From an uncultured Shimia sp. (lineage in GTDB: Bacteria; Pseudomonadota; Alphaproteobacteria; Rhodobacterales; Rhodobacteraceae), in NCBI RefSeq assembly GCF_947493595.1, contig NZ_CANLRL010000001.1, positions 186,001-250,000 of the forward strand: a stretch of DNA of 64,000 bases, read 5' to 3'. The translations under genes and the position numbers were made by a program. This document shows, in pieces, positions 1 through 9,580 of the stretch (its first letter is position 1; every line of letters begins with the position of its first letter). The notes beneath the pieces were generated by a model. It did not search any database and was not told the DNA's origin. It saw only the letters and a list, made by a program, of their open reading frames with translations.

Positions 1-153
1 GCCGAGGCCGAAGGTCATCACACCGCCTAGGAAGCCACGGCGGGACAGGGCGGTGTCCACGACGCGGTCAAAGTCGGTTTCTTCCGCACGTGGCGAGATC
101 AGCTCGTCAATTTCGTCAAATGACAGGTCGTCGATTTGGTGGTCAGAGGACAT
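1..153 (-). CDS. PhoX-like (DUF839) alkaline phosphatase family protein with Tat-type signal, N-terminus only (truncated by window edge)
   Basis: Minus-strand reading from ATG at 153: MSSDHQIDDLSFDEIDELISPRAEETDFDRVVDTALSRRGFLGGVMTFGLG; twin-arginine SRRGFLGG motif resembling PhoX/DUF839 N-termini; Pho-box-like array upstream. Confidence 0.6.
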   Translation of the reverse strand, partial: MSSDHQIDDLSFDEIDELISPRAEETDFDRVVDTALSRRGFLGGVMTFGLG

Positions 154-207
154 TCCTGGCTCCGTAGGCTTGGATCGTTGGTTGATGCCAAGACTAGGAG
201 GCCGCTG

Positions 208-245
208 ATTCAGATTCGTGACAAGCGGTTTGCAGTTTTGTGACG
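208..245 (-). promoter_or_regulatory. Candidate PhoB-binding array (four half-sites at 11-bp spacing)
   Basis: Minus strand CGTCA-N6-TGCAA-N6-TGTCA-N6-TGAAT; half-sites at 241-245, 230-234, 219-223, 208-212; central unit TTGTCACGAATCTGAATC resembles the Pho box. Confidence 0.45.
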
Positions 246-255
246 CTGGCCGGCG

Positions 256-741
256 TTAGGCCGCCTCTGCGAGTAGCGCTTCGAGTTGCAAGGGGCGGCT
301 GTACATTTGCAGACTGCCGTCACAGTGGCGCGGCCACTCAGCGGTGTGGCGGTCACGGTAGAGCTCAACCCCGTTGCCGTCAGGATCGTTGAAATAGATG
401 GCTTCTGACACACCGTGATCGGAGGCGCCCAGAACAGGATAGCCCGCGTCAATGACCCGCCGCACGGCGGTGGCGAGGTCGGCGCGGGAGGGGTAGAGGA
501 TGGCGGTGTGAAACAGGCCGGTGTGGTGCTCCGGCGCGGGGCCGCTGCCTTTGCTGCGCCAGGTGTTGAGGCCGATATGGTGGTGATAGCCGTCCGATCC
601 GAGGAAGGCGGCGTCATTGCCGAGGCGGCTTTGGACCTCAAAGCCCAGGACATCGGCATAAAACACAATCGCGCGGTCAAGGTCTGCGACTTTCAGATGC
701 ACATGGCCGATGCGGGCGGAGGGGGCGTAGGGCGCGGTCAT
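256..741 (-). CDS. VOC family protein (glyoxalase / extradiol dioxygenase-like, CatE type)
   Basis: IGHVHLKVADLDRAIVFYADVLGFEV ... YFNDPDGNGVELYRDR VOC motifs. Confidence 0.85.
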   Translation of the reverse strand: MTAPYAPSARIGHVHLKVADLDRAIVFYADVLGFEVQSRLGNDAAFLGSDGYHHHIGLNTWRSKGSGPAPEHHTGLFHTAILYPSRADLATAVRRVIDAGYPVLGASDHGVSEAIYFNDPDGNGVELYRDRHTAEWPRHCDGSLQMYSRPLQLEALLAEAA

Positions 742-750
742 GAGTGGTCT

Positions 751-769
751 CCTTTGTTAGCAACAAAGG
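751..769. promoter_or_regulatory. Perfect 8-bp palindrome/hairpin covering the VOC gene ribosome-binding site
   Basis: CCTTTGTT-AGC-AACAAAGG; on minus strand its 3' arm includes the SD of AAAGGAG-N7-ATG. Confidence 0.5.
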
Positions 770-935
770 TAGGCGCGGGGCTGGGCGCTGAAAACTTGCG
801 ATTTGGCGCGGATTATGTGCGGAAATGCGGAGACACATTGTTGTTGGTGGCGGCGACTTGGTGGCAAGAAAGGATTGCGTTTTGGGAAGGCGTTCTCAAG
901 TCTAACTGACAGAGTTTGAGCGAAGGGCGGATACT

Positions 936-1478
936 ATGGCGCAGAAAGAAGTGCCGATTTTGGAGACCAATAGGCTGATCCTGCGAGGACATAAGCTGGC
1001 GGATTTTGAGGACAGTGCGGCGATGTGGGCGGATCCGGATGTGGTGGCACGGATTTCGGGTGTGCCGTCGACGGCAGCAGAGTCGTGGTCGCGACTGCTG
1101 CGCTACATCGGGCACTGGCAGGCGCTGGGCTATGGCTACTGGGTGCTGCAGAGCAAGGTGGATGGCGCGTTTGTGGGTGAGGCCGGGTTGGCGGATTATC
1201 ATCGAGACACAAAGCCCAGTGTGCATGGCAAGCCAGAAGCTGGTTGGGCGCTGAAGACCTCTGCGCAGGGGCAGGGTCTGGCGACGGAGGCCGTGAACGC
1301 AGTGATGGCCTGGGCGGATGATGTGCTGGCCAAGGAGTTTCCGATGGCCTGTGCGATTTTTGATCCAGAGCATGCGGGCTCTGTGCGGGTGGCGAAGAAG
1401 GTCGGGTTTGGCAATCCGGTGATGGGTAGGTTTGGAGATCAAGAGGCGTTGTTTTTGGAGCGTGCGTTGGGGACGTGA
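936..1478 (+). CDS. GNAT family N-acetyltransferase (RimJ/RimL-like)
   Basis: LETNRLILRGHKLADFEDSAAMWADPDV ... GWALKTSAQGQGLATEAVNAVM. Confidence 0.9.
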   Translation: MAQKEVPILETNRLILRGHKLADFEDSAAMWADPDVVARISGVPSTAAESWSRLLRYIGHWQALGYGYWVLQSKVDGAFVGEAGLADYHRDTKPSVHGKPEAGWALKTSAQGQGLATEAVNAVMAWADDVLAKEFPMACAIFDPEHAGSVRVAKKVGFGNPVMGRFGDQEALFLERALGT

Positions 1479-1495
1479 CTGGTGCCCAACAAAAA

Positions 1496-1516
1496 AGCCC
1501 CGCCAGTGGCGGGGCT
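1496..1516. terminator. Bidirectional intrinsic terminator between convergent GNAT gene and trpS
   Basis: AAAAAAGCCCCGCC-AGT-GGCGGGGCTGATTGTTTTT; perfect 9-bp stem. Confidence 0.85.
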
Positions 1517-1541
1517 GATTGTTTTTAGCGGTGTGGAAGGC

Positions 1542-2579
1542 TTAGGCGCCGACCATGCCGACAATCTCGTAGGTCTTTTTCAGGATCGGCGCGGCGATTT
1601 CGCGGGCCTGACCTGCGCCGTGGGCAAGGATTTTGTCGATCTCGTCCTGGTGCTCCATCAGGCGGGCCATTTCTGTGCTGATCGGGGACAGTTTGGACAC
1701 TGCGAGATCAGAGAGCATCGGTTTGAATTCGGAGAACTGTTTACCGCCAACATCGGCCAGAACCTGATCCACGGTCAGGCCAGACAGACCGGCGTAGATG
1801 TTGACCAGGTTGCGGGCCTCTGGGCGCTCTTCCAGACCTTTGGCTTCTGATGGCAGCGCCTCCGGATCGGTTTTGGCCTTGCGGATCTTCTTGGCGATGG
1901 TGTCCGCGTCGTCAGTCATGTTGATGCGGGAGGCATCAGACGGGTCGGATTTGGACATCTTTTTGGTGCCATCGCGGAAGGACATTACACGGGTGGCCGC
2001 GCCTTCGATCACCGGTTCGGTGATGGGGAAGAAGTCCACGCCAAAGTCGTGGTTGAACTTGGTCGCCACGTCACGTGTCAGCTCGAGGTGCTGTTTCTGA
2101 TCCTCGCCCACGGGTACGTGGGTGGCGTGGTAAACCAGAATGTCGGCAGCCATGAGAGCCGGATACGCCAACAGACCGAGTGAGGCGTTTTGCTGATTTT
2201 TGCCAGCCTTGTCTTTCCATTGGGTCATGCGCTGCATCCAGCCCATGCGTGCGACGCAGTTAAAAATCCAGGCCAGTTGAGTGTGTTCAGCCACTGCGGA
2301 CTGATTGAACAGGATCGATTTCTCGGGGTCGATGCCTGCGGCAATGAAACCGGCGCAGAGTTCGCGGGTGGCGCGTTGCAGCTTGGCAGGGTCTTGCCAG
2401 ACTGTGATGGCGTGCAGGTCAACCATGCAGAACACGGTCTCATGTGTACCGGCCTCTTGCATGTCGACAAAGCGCTTCATCGCGCCGAGGTAATTGCCCA
2501 GCGTCAGACCGCCCGAGGGTTGAATCCCGGAAAAGACGCGTGGGGTAAAGGTGGAGGACGTTTGGACCGCCTCGTTCAT
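1542..2579 (-). CDS. trpS: Tryptophan--tRNA ligase
   Basis: [22 protein letters not shown] and [14 protein letters not shown] (KMSKS) motifs; start chosen at [15 protein letters not shown] rather than the longer ORF. Confidence 0.95.
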   Translation of the reverse strand: MNEAVQTSSTFTPRVFSGIQPSGGLTLGNYLGAMKRFVDMQEAGTHETVFCMVDLHAITVWQDPAKLQRATRELCAGFIAAGIDPEKSILFNQSAVAEHTQLAWIFNCVARMGWMQRMTQWKDKAGKNQQNASLGLLAYPALMAADILVYHATHVPVGEDQKQHLELTRDVATKFNHDFGVDFFPITEPVIEGAATRVMSFRDGTKKMSKSDPSDASRINMTDDADTIAKKIRKAKTDPEALPSEAKGLEERPEARNLVNIYAGLSGLTVDQVLADVGGKQFSEFKPMLSDLAVSKLSPISTEMARLMEHQDEIDKILAHGAGQAREIAAPILKKTYEIVGMVGA

Positions 2580-2666
2580 TGGAAATACTCCGTCTGGATT
2601 TGTTAGCCTGCTTGGCTTATCTCCGAGGCCAAACACCGTCAAGCAGGACGGGTAAGGAGTACAGGC

Positions 2667-3353
2667 ATGTCGCACCCAGATGATCAAAGCCCCGTGAACC
2701 CGTTGCCTCCGGTGGTGACAGCGTTGTTTTTGCTGTTGGTCGGGGTTGAGGCGGCGCTGTGGCTGGGCTCCAAAGGGATTGTGGGTGGTCCGACAGCGGT
2801 GGGGTGGCGGCTGGATGCCATCCAACGCTACGCGTTTTCACCCGATATCTTTGATTGGATGGTGAGCAATGGGCAGTTCCCGGCCGAGCATATGATCCGT
2901 TTCGTGAGCTATCTGTTTGTGCACTACAACTTCACCCATGCGCTGTTTGGCGGTGTGTTGCTTTTGGCAATGGGCAAGATGGTCGGAGAAGTGTTCTCCG
3001 GCTGGGCCACTCTGGCGATTTTTGTGGTGTCCGGCGCTGTGGGTGCGCTGGGCTATGCGGTGATTTTGGATGCGTCCGCACCGCTACTGGGCAGTTACCC
3101 CGGTGTGTATGGTCTGATCGGGGCGTTTACATTCCTGCTGTGGACCAGCCTGGGGGCCGTGGGCGAACCGCAAGTCCGCGCGTTTTCGCTGATTGGCATG
3201 CTGGTGGCCATTCAGTTGGGCTTTAGCCTGGTTTTTGGCGGAGGTCCGGATTGGGTGGCCGATGTGATCGGCTTTGGCGCAGGGTTTTTGATGTCCTTTG
3301 CGCTGATCCCCGGAGGGTGGCAGCGGATCCGCGAAAAAATCCGCCGCCAGTGA
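2667..3353 (+). CDS. Rhomboid family intramembrane protein
   Basis: Multi-[45 protein letters not shown]. Confidence 0.8.
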   Translation: MSHPDDQSPVNPLPPVVTALFLLLVGVEAALWLGSKGIVGGPTAVGWRLDAIQRYAFSPDIFDWMVSNGQFPAEHMIRFVSYLFVHYNFTHALFGGVLLLAMGKMVGEVFSGWATLAIFVVSGAVGALGYAVILDASAPLLGSYPGVYGLIGAFTFLLWTSLGAVGEPQVRAFSLIGMLVAIQLGFSLVFGGGPDWVADVIGFGAGFLMSFALIPGGWQRIREKIRRQ

Positions 3354-3362
3354 TGTGACCGC

Positions 3363-3908
3363 TTAGGTGGCGTCTTCTTGTGGGGCGTCCGCGTTGTTAG
3401 CGCTGCGCACGGCGAAGGCCAGCGCGATGGCGCTGATGCCGTTGGACAGAAGTTCAATGGCGAGCAACACACCCAGCAGCACGGCTGCGGATTGTGGGAA
3501 GTTGTTGAGCACCATCAGGCCCAGGATCACAGAGACCAGACCAGACAGCAGCAGAGCCCAGCGGGCGCTGCCTTCGAAGTTGGAGAAGCCAAACACACCT
3601 TTGAACACGCCGGACACCAGGAACAGAATACCCGCGGCGAAGGTCAGAGACAGCAGGCCCTGAAGCGGTTGTGCGATGATGTGCACACCGATGACCAGAG
3701 CCAGCAGGCCCAAGATCACACCGGCGATTTTTGCACCTGTGGATGGCGCGCTAAAGGCGGCAAAGGTTTGAAATGCGCCCAAGAACAGGAAGCTCCAGCC
3801 TGCAAAAACTGTGGCGGTTATTGACGCGGCGAAAGGGTTGGCCAAAGCCAGAATGCCCAAGATCACGGCCAGGACGCCGATGATCATCATAATGATCCAA
3901 TTATTCAT
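3363..3908 (-). CDS. HdeD family acid-resistance membrane protein (DUF308)
   Basis: Repeated TM helices; IIGVLAVILGILALANPFAASITATVFAGWSFLFLGAFQ. Confidence 0.85.
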   Translation of the reverse strand: MNNWIIMMIIGVLAVILGILALANPFAASITATVFAGWSFLFLGAFQTFAAFSAPSTGAKIAGVILGLLALVIGVHIIAQPLQGLLSLTFAAGILFLVSGVFKGVFGFSNFEGSARWALLLSGLVSVILGLMVLNNFPQSAAVLLGVLLAIELLSNGISAIALAFAVRSANNADAPQEDAT

Positions 3909-4003
3909 GTCTCACTCCCGAGATTAAAGAATGCCCAAGGTTAACGGCACATTAGGGTTCGGGAGCAACTGGTTTCTGAGTCTTTTTCTCGGTTTGTGCC
4001 CGC

Positions 4004-5545
4004 TCAACCACGGCGGGCGGCAGCCTTCAATTCGCTGGGGACATAGGCGCCGATCAGGCGGCCAACGGCAAAATACACAACCGCGCCGAGCGTGAGCAGG
4101 ATCAGCAAAGCGACGTAGCGCCAGCCGGGCAGGCCGAACCATGGCACCAGAATGACCCAGGTCACCCAGAGCGCGCCGCCCATGGCGGCGGCGGCTAGAC
4201 AGATGCGCCAGAGGCGTTTGCGCAGACGGGTGTCAAACTTGGCAACTGTGCCGTAGCCGCGCGCGCCAAAGCCAAGTTGAGCGACCATGATCCAGGCGGA
4301 GACAGTGGCTGCAATGGCGGGGGCCATCCATTGGATGTAGGGCGCAAGGCCAAAGGCCAGCGCGGCGTTCACCACCATGGCCCAGACGGCATAGTGGAAC
4401 GGGCGTTTGGTGTCTTCGCGGGCGAAATACAACGGTTGTAGAAGCTTTTGCAGCACGAAAGCTGGCAGACCAAGCGCGTAGATTGCCAGTGCGACAGAGA
4501 TGGCGGCGACGTCATCAGATCCCGTAGCACCGCGCTCATAGAGCACGGAGACAATTGGCAAGGGGATCACGAGGAACGCTACGGCGCAGGGGATGGTCAA
4601 GAACAAGGCAAACTCACTGGCACGCGAGAAGGCGTTTTGGGCCCCAGCTTGGTCGTCCGCTTTGAGGCGGCGCGAGAGGTCGGGCAGGAGCACAATGCCG
4701 ATGGCGATGCCAATCACGCCCAATGGCAATTGATAAAGGCGGTCGGCTGCATATAGCCAACTGACCGCGCCTTCAGTGTTGGAGGCCACGATTTGTCCAA
4801 CCACAAGGTTGATCTGCATGACGCCGGAGGCCAGCGCGGCAGGTACGGCGACCCGTACCATACGGGCCATGTCCGGCGTCCACTTAGGCAGGCGCAGGTT
4901 GATGCGCAAACCGGCGCGACGGGTGGCACTCCAAACTAGGCCAAGCTGCGCGACGCCTGCGACAGGAATGGTCCAGACCAACCATGTGATGACTTCGCCG
5001 CCAGACAAATACCCGAGGATCAGGGCCGGAATAATCAAGATGTTGAGCAGCACGGGCGCAGCCGCTGCGGCAGCAAATCTGCCGGTGGCGTTGAGCACGC
5101 CGGAAAACAGCGCGGCCAAAGACATAAAGAAGATGTAGGGGAAGACAATGCGTCCATAGCCGACTGTCAGGTCAAAGCGCGCGTCCCCGGCAAAACCTTC
5201 GGCGGTGAGCCAGACCAGCGCAGGCATGAAGATCATGCCAAGTGCTGTGAGGGTCATCACGGCGGCAAACAACAGGCTCAGTGCCTCGCTGGCAAAATGC
5301 TCTGCGTTTTCCTCGCCCTCCAGCTTTTTCGAAAACATCGGCACAAAAGCGGCGTTAAAGGCACCTTCGGCAAAAAAACGGCGGAACATGTTGGGCAGGC
5401 GGAATGCGGCGACAAAGGCGTCCAGCAGTGGGCCTGGGCCGATGAAGCTCAGCAACAAGATTTCGCGCACAAAGCCAAGAAGACGGCTCAGCAGCGTCCA
5501 AAAGCCAACCGTCAGAAAGCCGCGCATCAGGCGGATGGGCTTCAT
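4004..5545 (-). CDS. murJ: Lipid II flippase MurJ
   Basis: TVGFWTLLSRLLGFVREILLLSFIGPGPLLDAFVAAFRLPNMFRRFFAEGAFNAAFVPMF (MviN signature). Confidence 0.97.
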   Translation of the reverse strand: MKPIRLMRGFLTVGFWTLLSRLLGFVREILLLSFIGPGPLLDAFVAAFRLPNMFRRFFAEGAFNAAFVPMFSKKLEGEENAEHFASEALSLLFAAVMTLTALGMIFMPALVWLTAEGFAGDARFDLTVGYGRIVFPYIFFMSLAALFSGVLNATGRFAAAAAAPVLLNILIIPALILGYLSGGEVITWLVWTIPVAGVAQLGLVWSATRRAGLRINLRLPKWTPDMARMVRVAVPAALASGVMQINLVVGQIVASNTEGAVSWLYAADRLYQLPLGVIGIAIGIVLLPDLSRRLKADDQAGAQNAFSRASEFALFLTIPCAVAFLVIPLPIVSVLYERGATGSDDVAAISVALAIYALGLPAFVLQKLLQPLYFAREDTKRPFHYAVWAMVVNAALAFGLAPYIQWMAPAIAATVSAWIMVAQLGFGARGYGTVAKFDTRLRKRLWRICLAAAAMGGALWVTWVILVPWFGLPGWRYVALLILLTLGAVVYFAVGRLIGAYVPSELKAAARRG

Positions 5546-8355
5546 ACTTTGGCCCTTTCTGCGCCTTGCAAAATGGCTTCGCGCAGTTTCTTCTCCAGCG
5601 CCTTTTGTTTGCTTTCGGCGTGGAATTTTAGGCCAAACATGTCTTTGACGTAAAAGGTGTCGACCACTTGCTCGCCAAAGGTCGCGATCACCGCAGAGGC
5701 GATATAGACGTTGTTGTTTGCCAAAGCTCGGGTGAGGTCAAACAACAGGCCAGGGCGGTCACGGGTGTCGACCTCGATGATCGTGTAAATTTCGGAGCCT
5801 TCGTTATCAAACAACACCGTGGTCGGAACCTTGAAGGCGCGCTCGCGTTTCTTGATCACATCGCGGGATTTGATTGCTTCGGTGGTGACCACTTCGCCAG
5901 CCAGTGTGCGCTCGATCATTTTGCGCAAGCGGGGCAGGCGGGCGGCCTCATAAGGCGCGTCATCTGAATCCTGTATCCAGAAGGCGGCGGTGGCGTAGCC
6001 GTCTTTGGAGGTGAAAGTACGCGCGTCGACGATGTTTGCCCCGACCAAGGCCAGAGCGCCGCACATGCGGGAAAAGATGCCTGGGTGATCGGCCATGGCA
6101 AAACATACACGGGTGGCGTCGCGGTCTTCATCGGGGTGCAGGTCGATACGGATTTCATCGTCCGGAATGTCACGCAACAGATCAGCAAAGACTTTGTGGG
6201 CGGTGATGTGCAGGCCCTGCCAGTACGGCTCGTAATGGCGGGCGGTCTCTTTCTTGAGATCCTTGCTGGGCCAGTCGCAGAGCTCTTCACGCAGAAGTTT
6301 CTTGGCCTTGGTGCCGCGGTTTTCGCGGGTGATGGCTTCCATACCATCCTCAAGCACCAGCTTGGTCTGACCGTAAAGCGCGCGCAGCAGCACGGCTTTC
6401 CAGTTGTTCCAGGTGTCCGGTCCCACGCCGCGAATGTCGCAAACGGTCAGAATGGTCAGCAGGTTGAGGCGGTCCACGGTTTTCACGGCTTTGGCAAAGT
6501 CGCGCACGGTGCGCGGGTCAGCAATGTCGCGTTTTTGCGCGGTGTCTGACATCAGCAGGTGATAACGCACCAGCCATTCAACGGTTTCGCTGTCCGCTTT
6601 GTTCAAGCCGAGGTTGGGCGCGACCTTCCGGGCGATTTGGGCGCCGAGTACCGAGTGATCGATGTCGCGGCCTTTGCCAATATCGTGCAGCAGCATGGCG
6701 ACCATGAGGGCCTTTCGGTTGATGCCGCTGGAGGCAAGGATTTCGGAACTGAGGGGCAATTCTTCCTCAAGGTCCTTGCGCTCGATGTCCATGAAATTGG
6801 AGATCACCTGAATGGTGTGCTCATCCACCGTGTAGGAGTGATACATGTTGAACTGCATCATCGCCACGATGGGCTCAAACTCCGGAATAAAGGCTGAGAG
6901 CACGCCAAGCTCGTTCATGCGGCGCAGCGCCCGTTCCGGGTTGCCGTGCTTGAGCAGCAGATCTAGGAACAGACGGCGGGCTTCTTTGTTGGCGCGGAAA
7001 TCTTCGTCAATCAGATGCAGGTTGGCAGTGACCAGACGCATGGCGTCCGGGTGAATCAACATGCCGGTGCGCAAGCCTTCTTCGAACAGGCGCAGCAGGT
7101 TGAGCGGGTCTTCGAGAAAGACTTTTTCGTCTGCCACGTCGAGGCGATTGTGCACCACTTTGTAGCCCGGTTTCATACGGGGGCGGCGGCGGAAAATGCG
7201 CTCGAGCAGGGGTTCGGCCTTGGCGTGGTTTGCTTCAAGTTTGGTCAGCAGAATGCGGGTCAGATCGCCCACGGCTGTGGCTTGGCGGAAGAACTCCTGC
7301 ATGAAGTGTTCCACGCCACGACGGCCCCCTTTGTCGGTGTACCCCATCTGATCAGCGATCTCGACTTGCACGTCAAACGTCAACTGCTCCATAGGGCGAC
7401 CGGCGGTCAGATGCAGGTGGCCACGTACCGCCCAGAGGAAGTTTTCAGCTTCGATGAAGCGTTCCAACTCGTCTTGCGCCAAGACCTCTTTTTCAACAAG
7501 CTCAGAGACTTCGGAGACATGGTAGACGTATTTGGCGATCCAGAAGAGGGATTGCAGGTCGCGCAATCCGCCTTTGCCTTCTTTGACGTTGGGCTCCACT
7601 ACGTAGCGCTGGCCTTGCTTGTTGTGGCGTTCATCCCGTTCATTGAGTTTGGCTTCGATGAACTCCTGCTCGGTGCCTTTGAAGAGTTCTTCTTCGAGAC
7701 GGGTGTTGAGCTCCTCATCCAAGGGCTCATGGCCACGCAAGAAGCGATTTTCCAATAGCGCGGTGCGGATGGTGAAGTCTTCACGGCCCAAGCGCAGGCA
7801 GTCTTTCACGGTGCGCGAGCTGTGACCCACTTTCAGACGCAAGTCCCAAAGCAGATAGAGCATGGATTCAATCACACTCTCCGCCCATGGCGTGATTTTG
7901 TAGGGCGTCAAAAACAGCAGGTCGACGTCGGATTGCGGCGCCATTTCGCCACGGCCATATCCCCCTACGGCAAACAGAGCGATGCGTTCGGCTTCGGTGG
8001 GCGTGGCCAGAGGATAGAACCTGACGGTGGCGACATGGAAGGCGCAGCTGACCAGGCAATCGGTCAGCCAAGTATAAGAGCGCGTCATCGCGCGGGCGGC
8101 ACGCGGCTGTTCCCGGAAAGAGGTCGCAATTTGGGCCATGGCGGCTTTGCGCCGGGCCATAAGGAGTGGCACAATCTCTTTGCGCAGCTCGCTTTCCTTG
8201 CCGTCCTTTTTGAGGATTTCGGCAAGTTCAGCCGTCACTTCGGCACGATTGAAAATCTCGTCAGCAGAGCAGATCAGCCCCGCGCTGGGCGGGGCTGGAA
8301 AGATTGCGCCAGCCTTAGCTGCCAGCGCCTCCAAATCGGGTTGGGGCAGGGTCAA
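5542..8355 (-). CDS. glnD: [Protein-PII] uridylyltransferase GlnD
   Basis: ALFAVGGYGRGEMAPQSDVDLLFL nucleotidyltransferase motif, HD motif (MLLHDIGKGRDIDHSVLGA), two C-terminal ACT domains; ATGA overlap with murJ. Confidence 0.97.
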   Translation of the reverse strand: MTLPQPDLEALAAKAGAIFPAPPSAGLICSADEIFNRAEVTAELAEILKKDGKESELRKEIVPLLMARRKAAMAQIATSFREQPRAARAMTRSYTWLTDCLVSCAFHVATVRFYPLATPTEAERIALFAVGGYGRGEMAPQSDVDLLFLTPYKITPWAESVIESMLYLLWDLRLKVGHSSRTVKDCLRLGREDFTIRTALLENRFLRGHEPLDEELNTRLEEELFKGTEQEFIEAKLNERDERHNKQGQRYVVEPNVKEGKGGLRDLQSLFWIAKYVYHVSEVSELVEKEVLAQDELERFIEAENFLWAVRGHLHLTAGRPMEQLTFDVQVEIADQMGYTDKGGRRGVEHFMQEFFRQATAVGDLTRILLTKLEANHAKAEPLLERIFRRRPRMKPGYKVVHNRLDVADEKVFLEDPLNLLRLFEEGLRTGMLIHPDAMRLVTANLHLIDEDFRANKEARRLFLDLLLKHGNPERALRRMNELGVLSAFIPEFEPIVAMMQFNMYHSYTVDEHTIQVISNFMDIERKDLEEELPLSSEILASSGINRKALMVAMLLHDIGKGRDIDHSVLGAQIARKVAPNLGLNKADSETVEWLVRYHLLMSDTAQKRDIADPRTVRDFAKAVKTVDRLNLLTILTVCDIRGVGPDTWNNWKAVLLRALYGQTKLVLEDGMEAITRENRGTKAKKLLREELCDWPSKDLKKETARHYEPYWQGLHITAHKVFADLLRDIPDDEIRIDLHPDEDRDATRVCFAMADHPGIFSRMCGALALVGANIVDARTFTSKDGYATAAFWIQDSDDAPYEAARLPRLRKMIERTLAGEVVTTEAIKSRDVIKKRERAFKVPTTVLFDNEGSEIYTIIEVDTRDRPGLLFDLTRALANNNVYIASAVIATFGEQVVDTFYVKDMFGLKFHAESKQKALEKKLREAILQGAERAKV

Positions 8356-9487
8356 TGATTACCACCTTTTTGTCGCGGATTGTGGCCACGGCCAGCCCGC
8401 GTTCGTTTGTGCCGTCGGTGCGCAGGCGGAAGATGCCGTTCACACCCTGGAAGCCTGCGCCTTGCGTCAATGCGCCTGTGGTCAGTGCATCAGATTTGCC
8501 TTGTTTGACCAGCGCGCCGATTGCCGCAATGCCGTCATACGCCAGGCCGCCAATCGAATGCGGCAGGCCACCGTAGGCTTGTGCATAGCGGGTTTGGAAT
8601 TGGTTGGTCAGGGTTGGGTCCGGCATGGCGTACCAGCCACCCTGCACGCCAGGCAGTTCGAGCGTTTGTGCCGGGATGTCCCACCGAGTCAGCCCCATGT
8701 ATTGGGTGGTTGCAGGGCTGAGGCCGGCTTCTGGCAGAAGTTGGGTCAGCAGAGGCAGTGCGCCGGAGGTGTTGGCGGTGAGGAATAGGGTGTCAGCGCC
8801 ATTTTGGTCTGCGTTCAGCTTGATCTGGCTGACAGCGGCAATCACGCCTTCTTGGGAAAACTCATAGCCCACAGCGCCCGCGTTGTTTGCGCCCTTGCGT
8901 GTGATGGCGTTGGCGATGGCGGTGTTGCCCAGAAGACCAGCCGAGTTGTTGGCATGCACCGTCATGATGTTGCCTTTGCCTTGGCCTTTGGCAAAGGCGA
9001 CCAGGCGGTCGGCAGTGTTGTCAAAGGTTGGCCCAAGCACAAACAGGTTGCCGCCGGCGATGGTGGTGTTGTTGGAGAAGGACAGCACGTTCACGTTGCG
9101 CGCAGCCACAGCTTTCGCAGCGGCGTTGGCGGCTTCACCAAACACTGGACCAAGAATGACTTTGGCACCTTCGTTCACAGCTTGCACTGCGGCAGCCTGA
9201 GCCGTGTTCGGGTTGCCAGCCGTTGGGTAGACACGCAGGTCGATTTTCACGCCGTCAAGATCCGCAATGGCCAGTTTGGCCGCGTTCTCAAGGCTTTGCG
9301 CCAGAAGCGCATCACCGGAGTTACTGGAGCCTTTAGGCACCAGAAGCGCCACAGGCACGGGGGCGGAGGCGTCAATTTTGGGACCGGAGCTTCCGGTGGT
9401 TTCCACGCAAGAGACCAGCGCCAGCGTGGACAGTCCTGCGACCGCCCCTTTCACAAAGCGGTGGGCGGGTTTAAGAAAAGACAACAT
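8315..9487 (-). CDS. Penicillin-binding protein activator (LpoA-like, type I periplasmic-binding fold lipoprotein)
   Basis: Lipobox STLALVSC; VALLVPKGSSNSGDALLAQSLENAAKLAIADL; next to rsmI/yraN. Confidence 0.8.
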   Translation of the reverse strand: MLSFLKPAHRFVKGAVAGLSTLALVSCVETTGSSGPKIDASAPVPVALLVPKGSSNSGDALLAQSLENAAKLAIADLDGVKIDLRVYPTAGNPNTAQAAAVQAVNEGAKVILGPVFGEAANAAAKAVAARNVNVLSFSNNTTIAGGNLFVLGPTFDNTADRLVAFAKGQGKGNIMTVHANNSAGLLGNTAIANAITRKGANNAGAVGYEFSQEGVIAAVSQIKLNADQNGADTLFLTANTSGALPLLTQLLPEAGLSPATTQYMGLTRWDIPAQTLELPGVQGGWYAMPDPTLTNQFQTRYAQAYGGLPHSIGGLAYDGIAAIGALVKQGKSDALTTGALTQGAGFQGVNGIFRLRTDGTNERGLAVATIRDKKVVIIDPAPTRFGGAGS

Positions 9488-9580
9488 AGGTAAGCTCCAC
9501 TCCCGTTGGGGTCACGCCCGTGATTGAGGTCCGGCCGCGTTGCTGCCGAATAATAAACGAGTGAAAAGGCGGGTCCAGCT

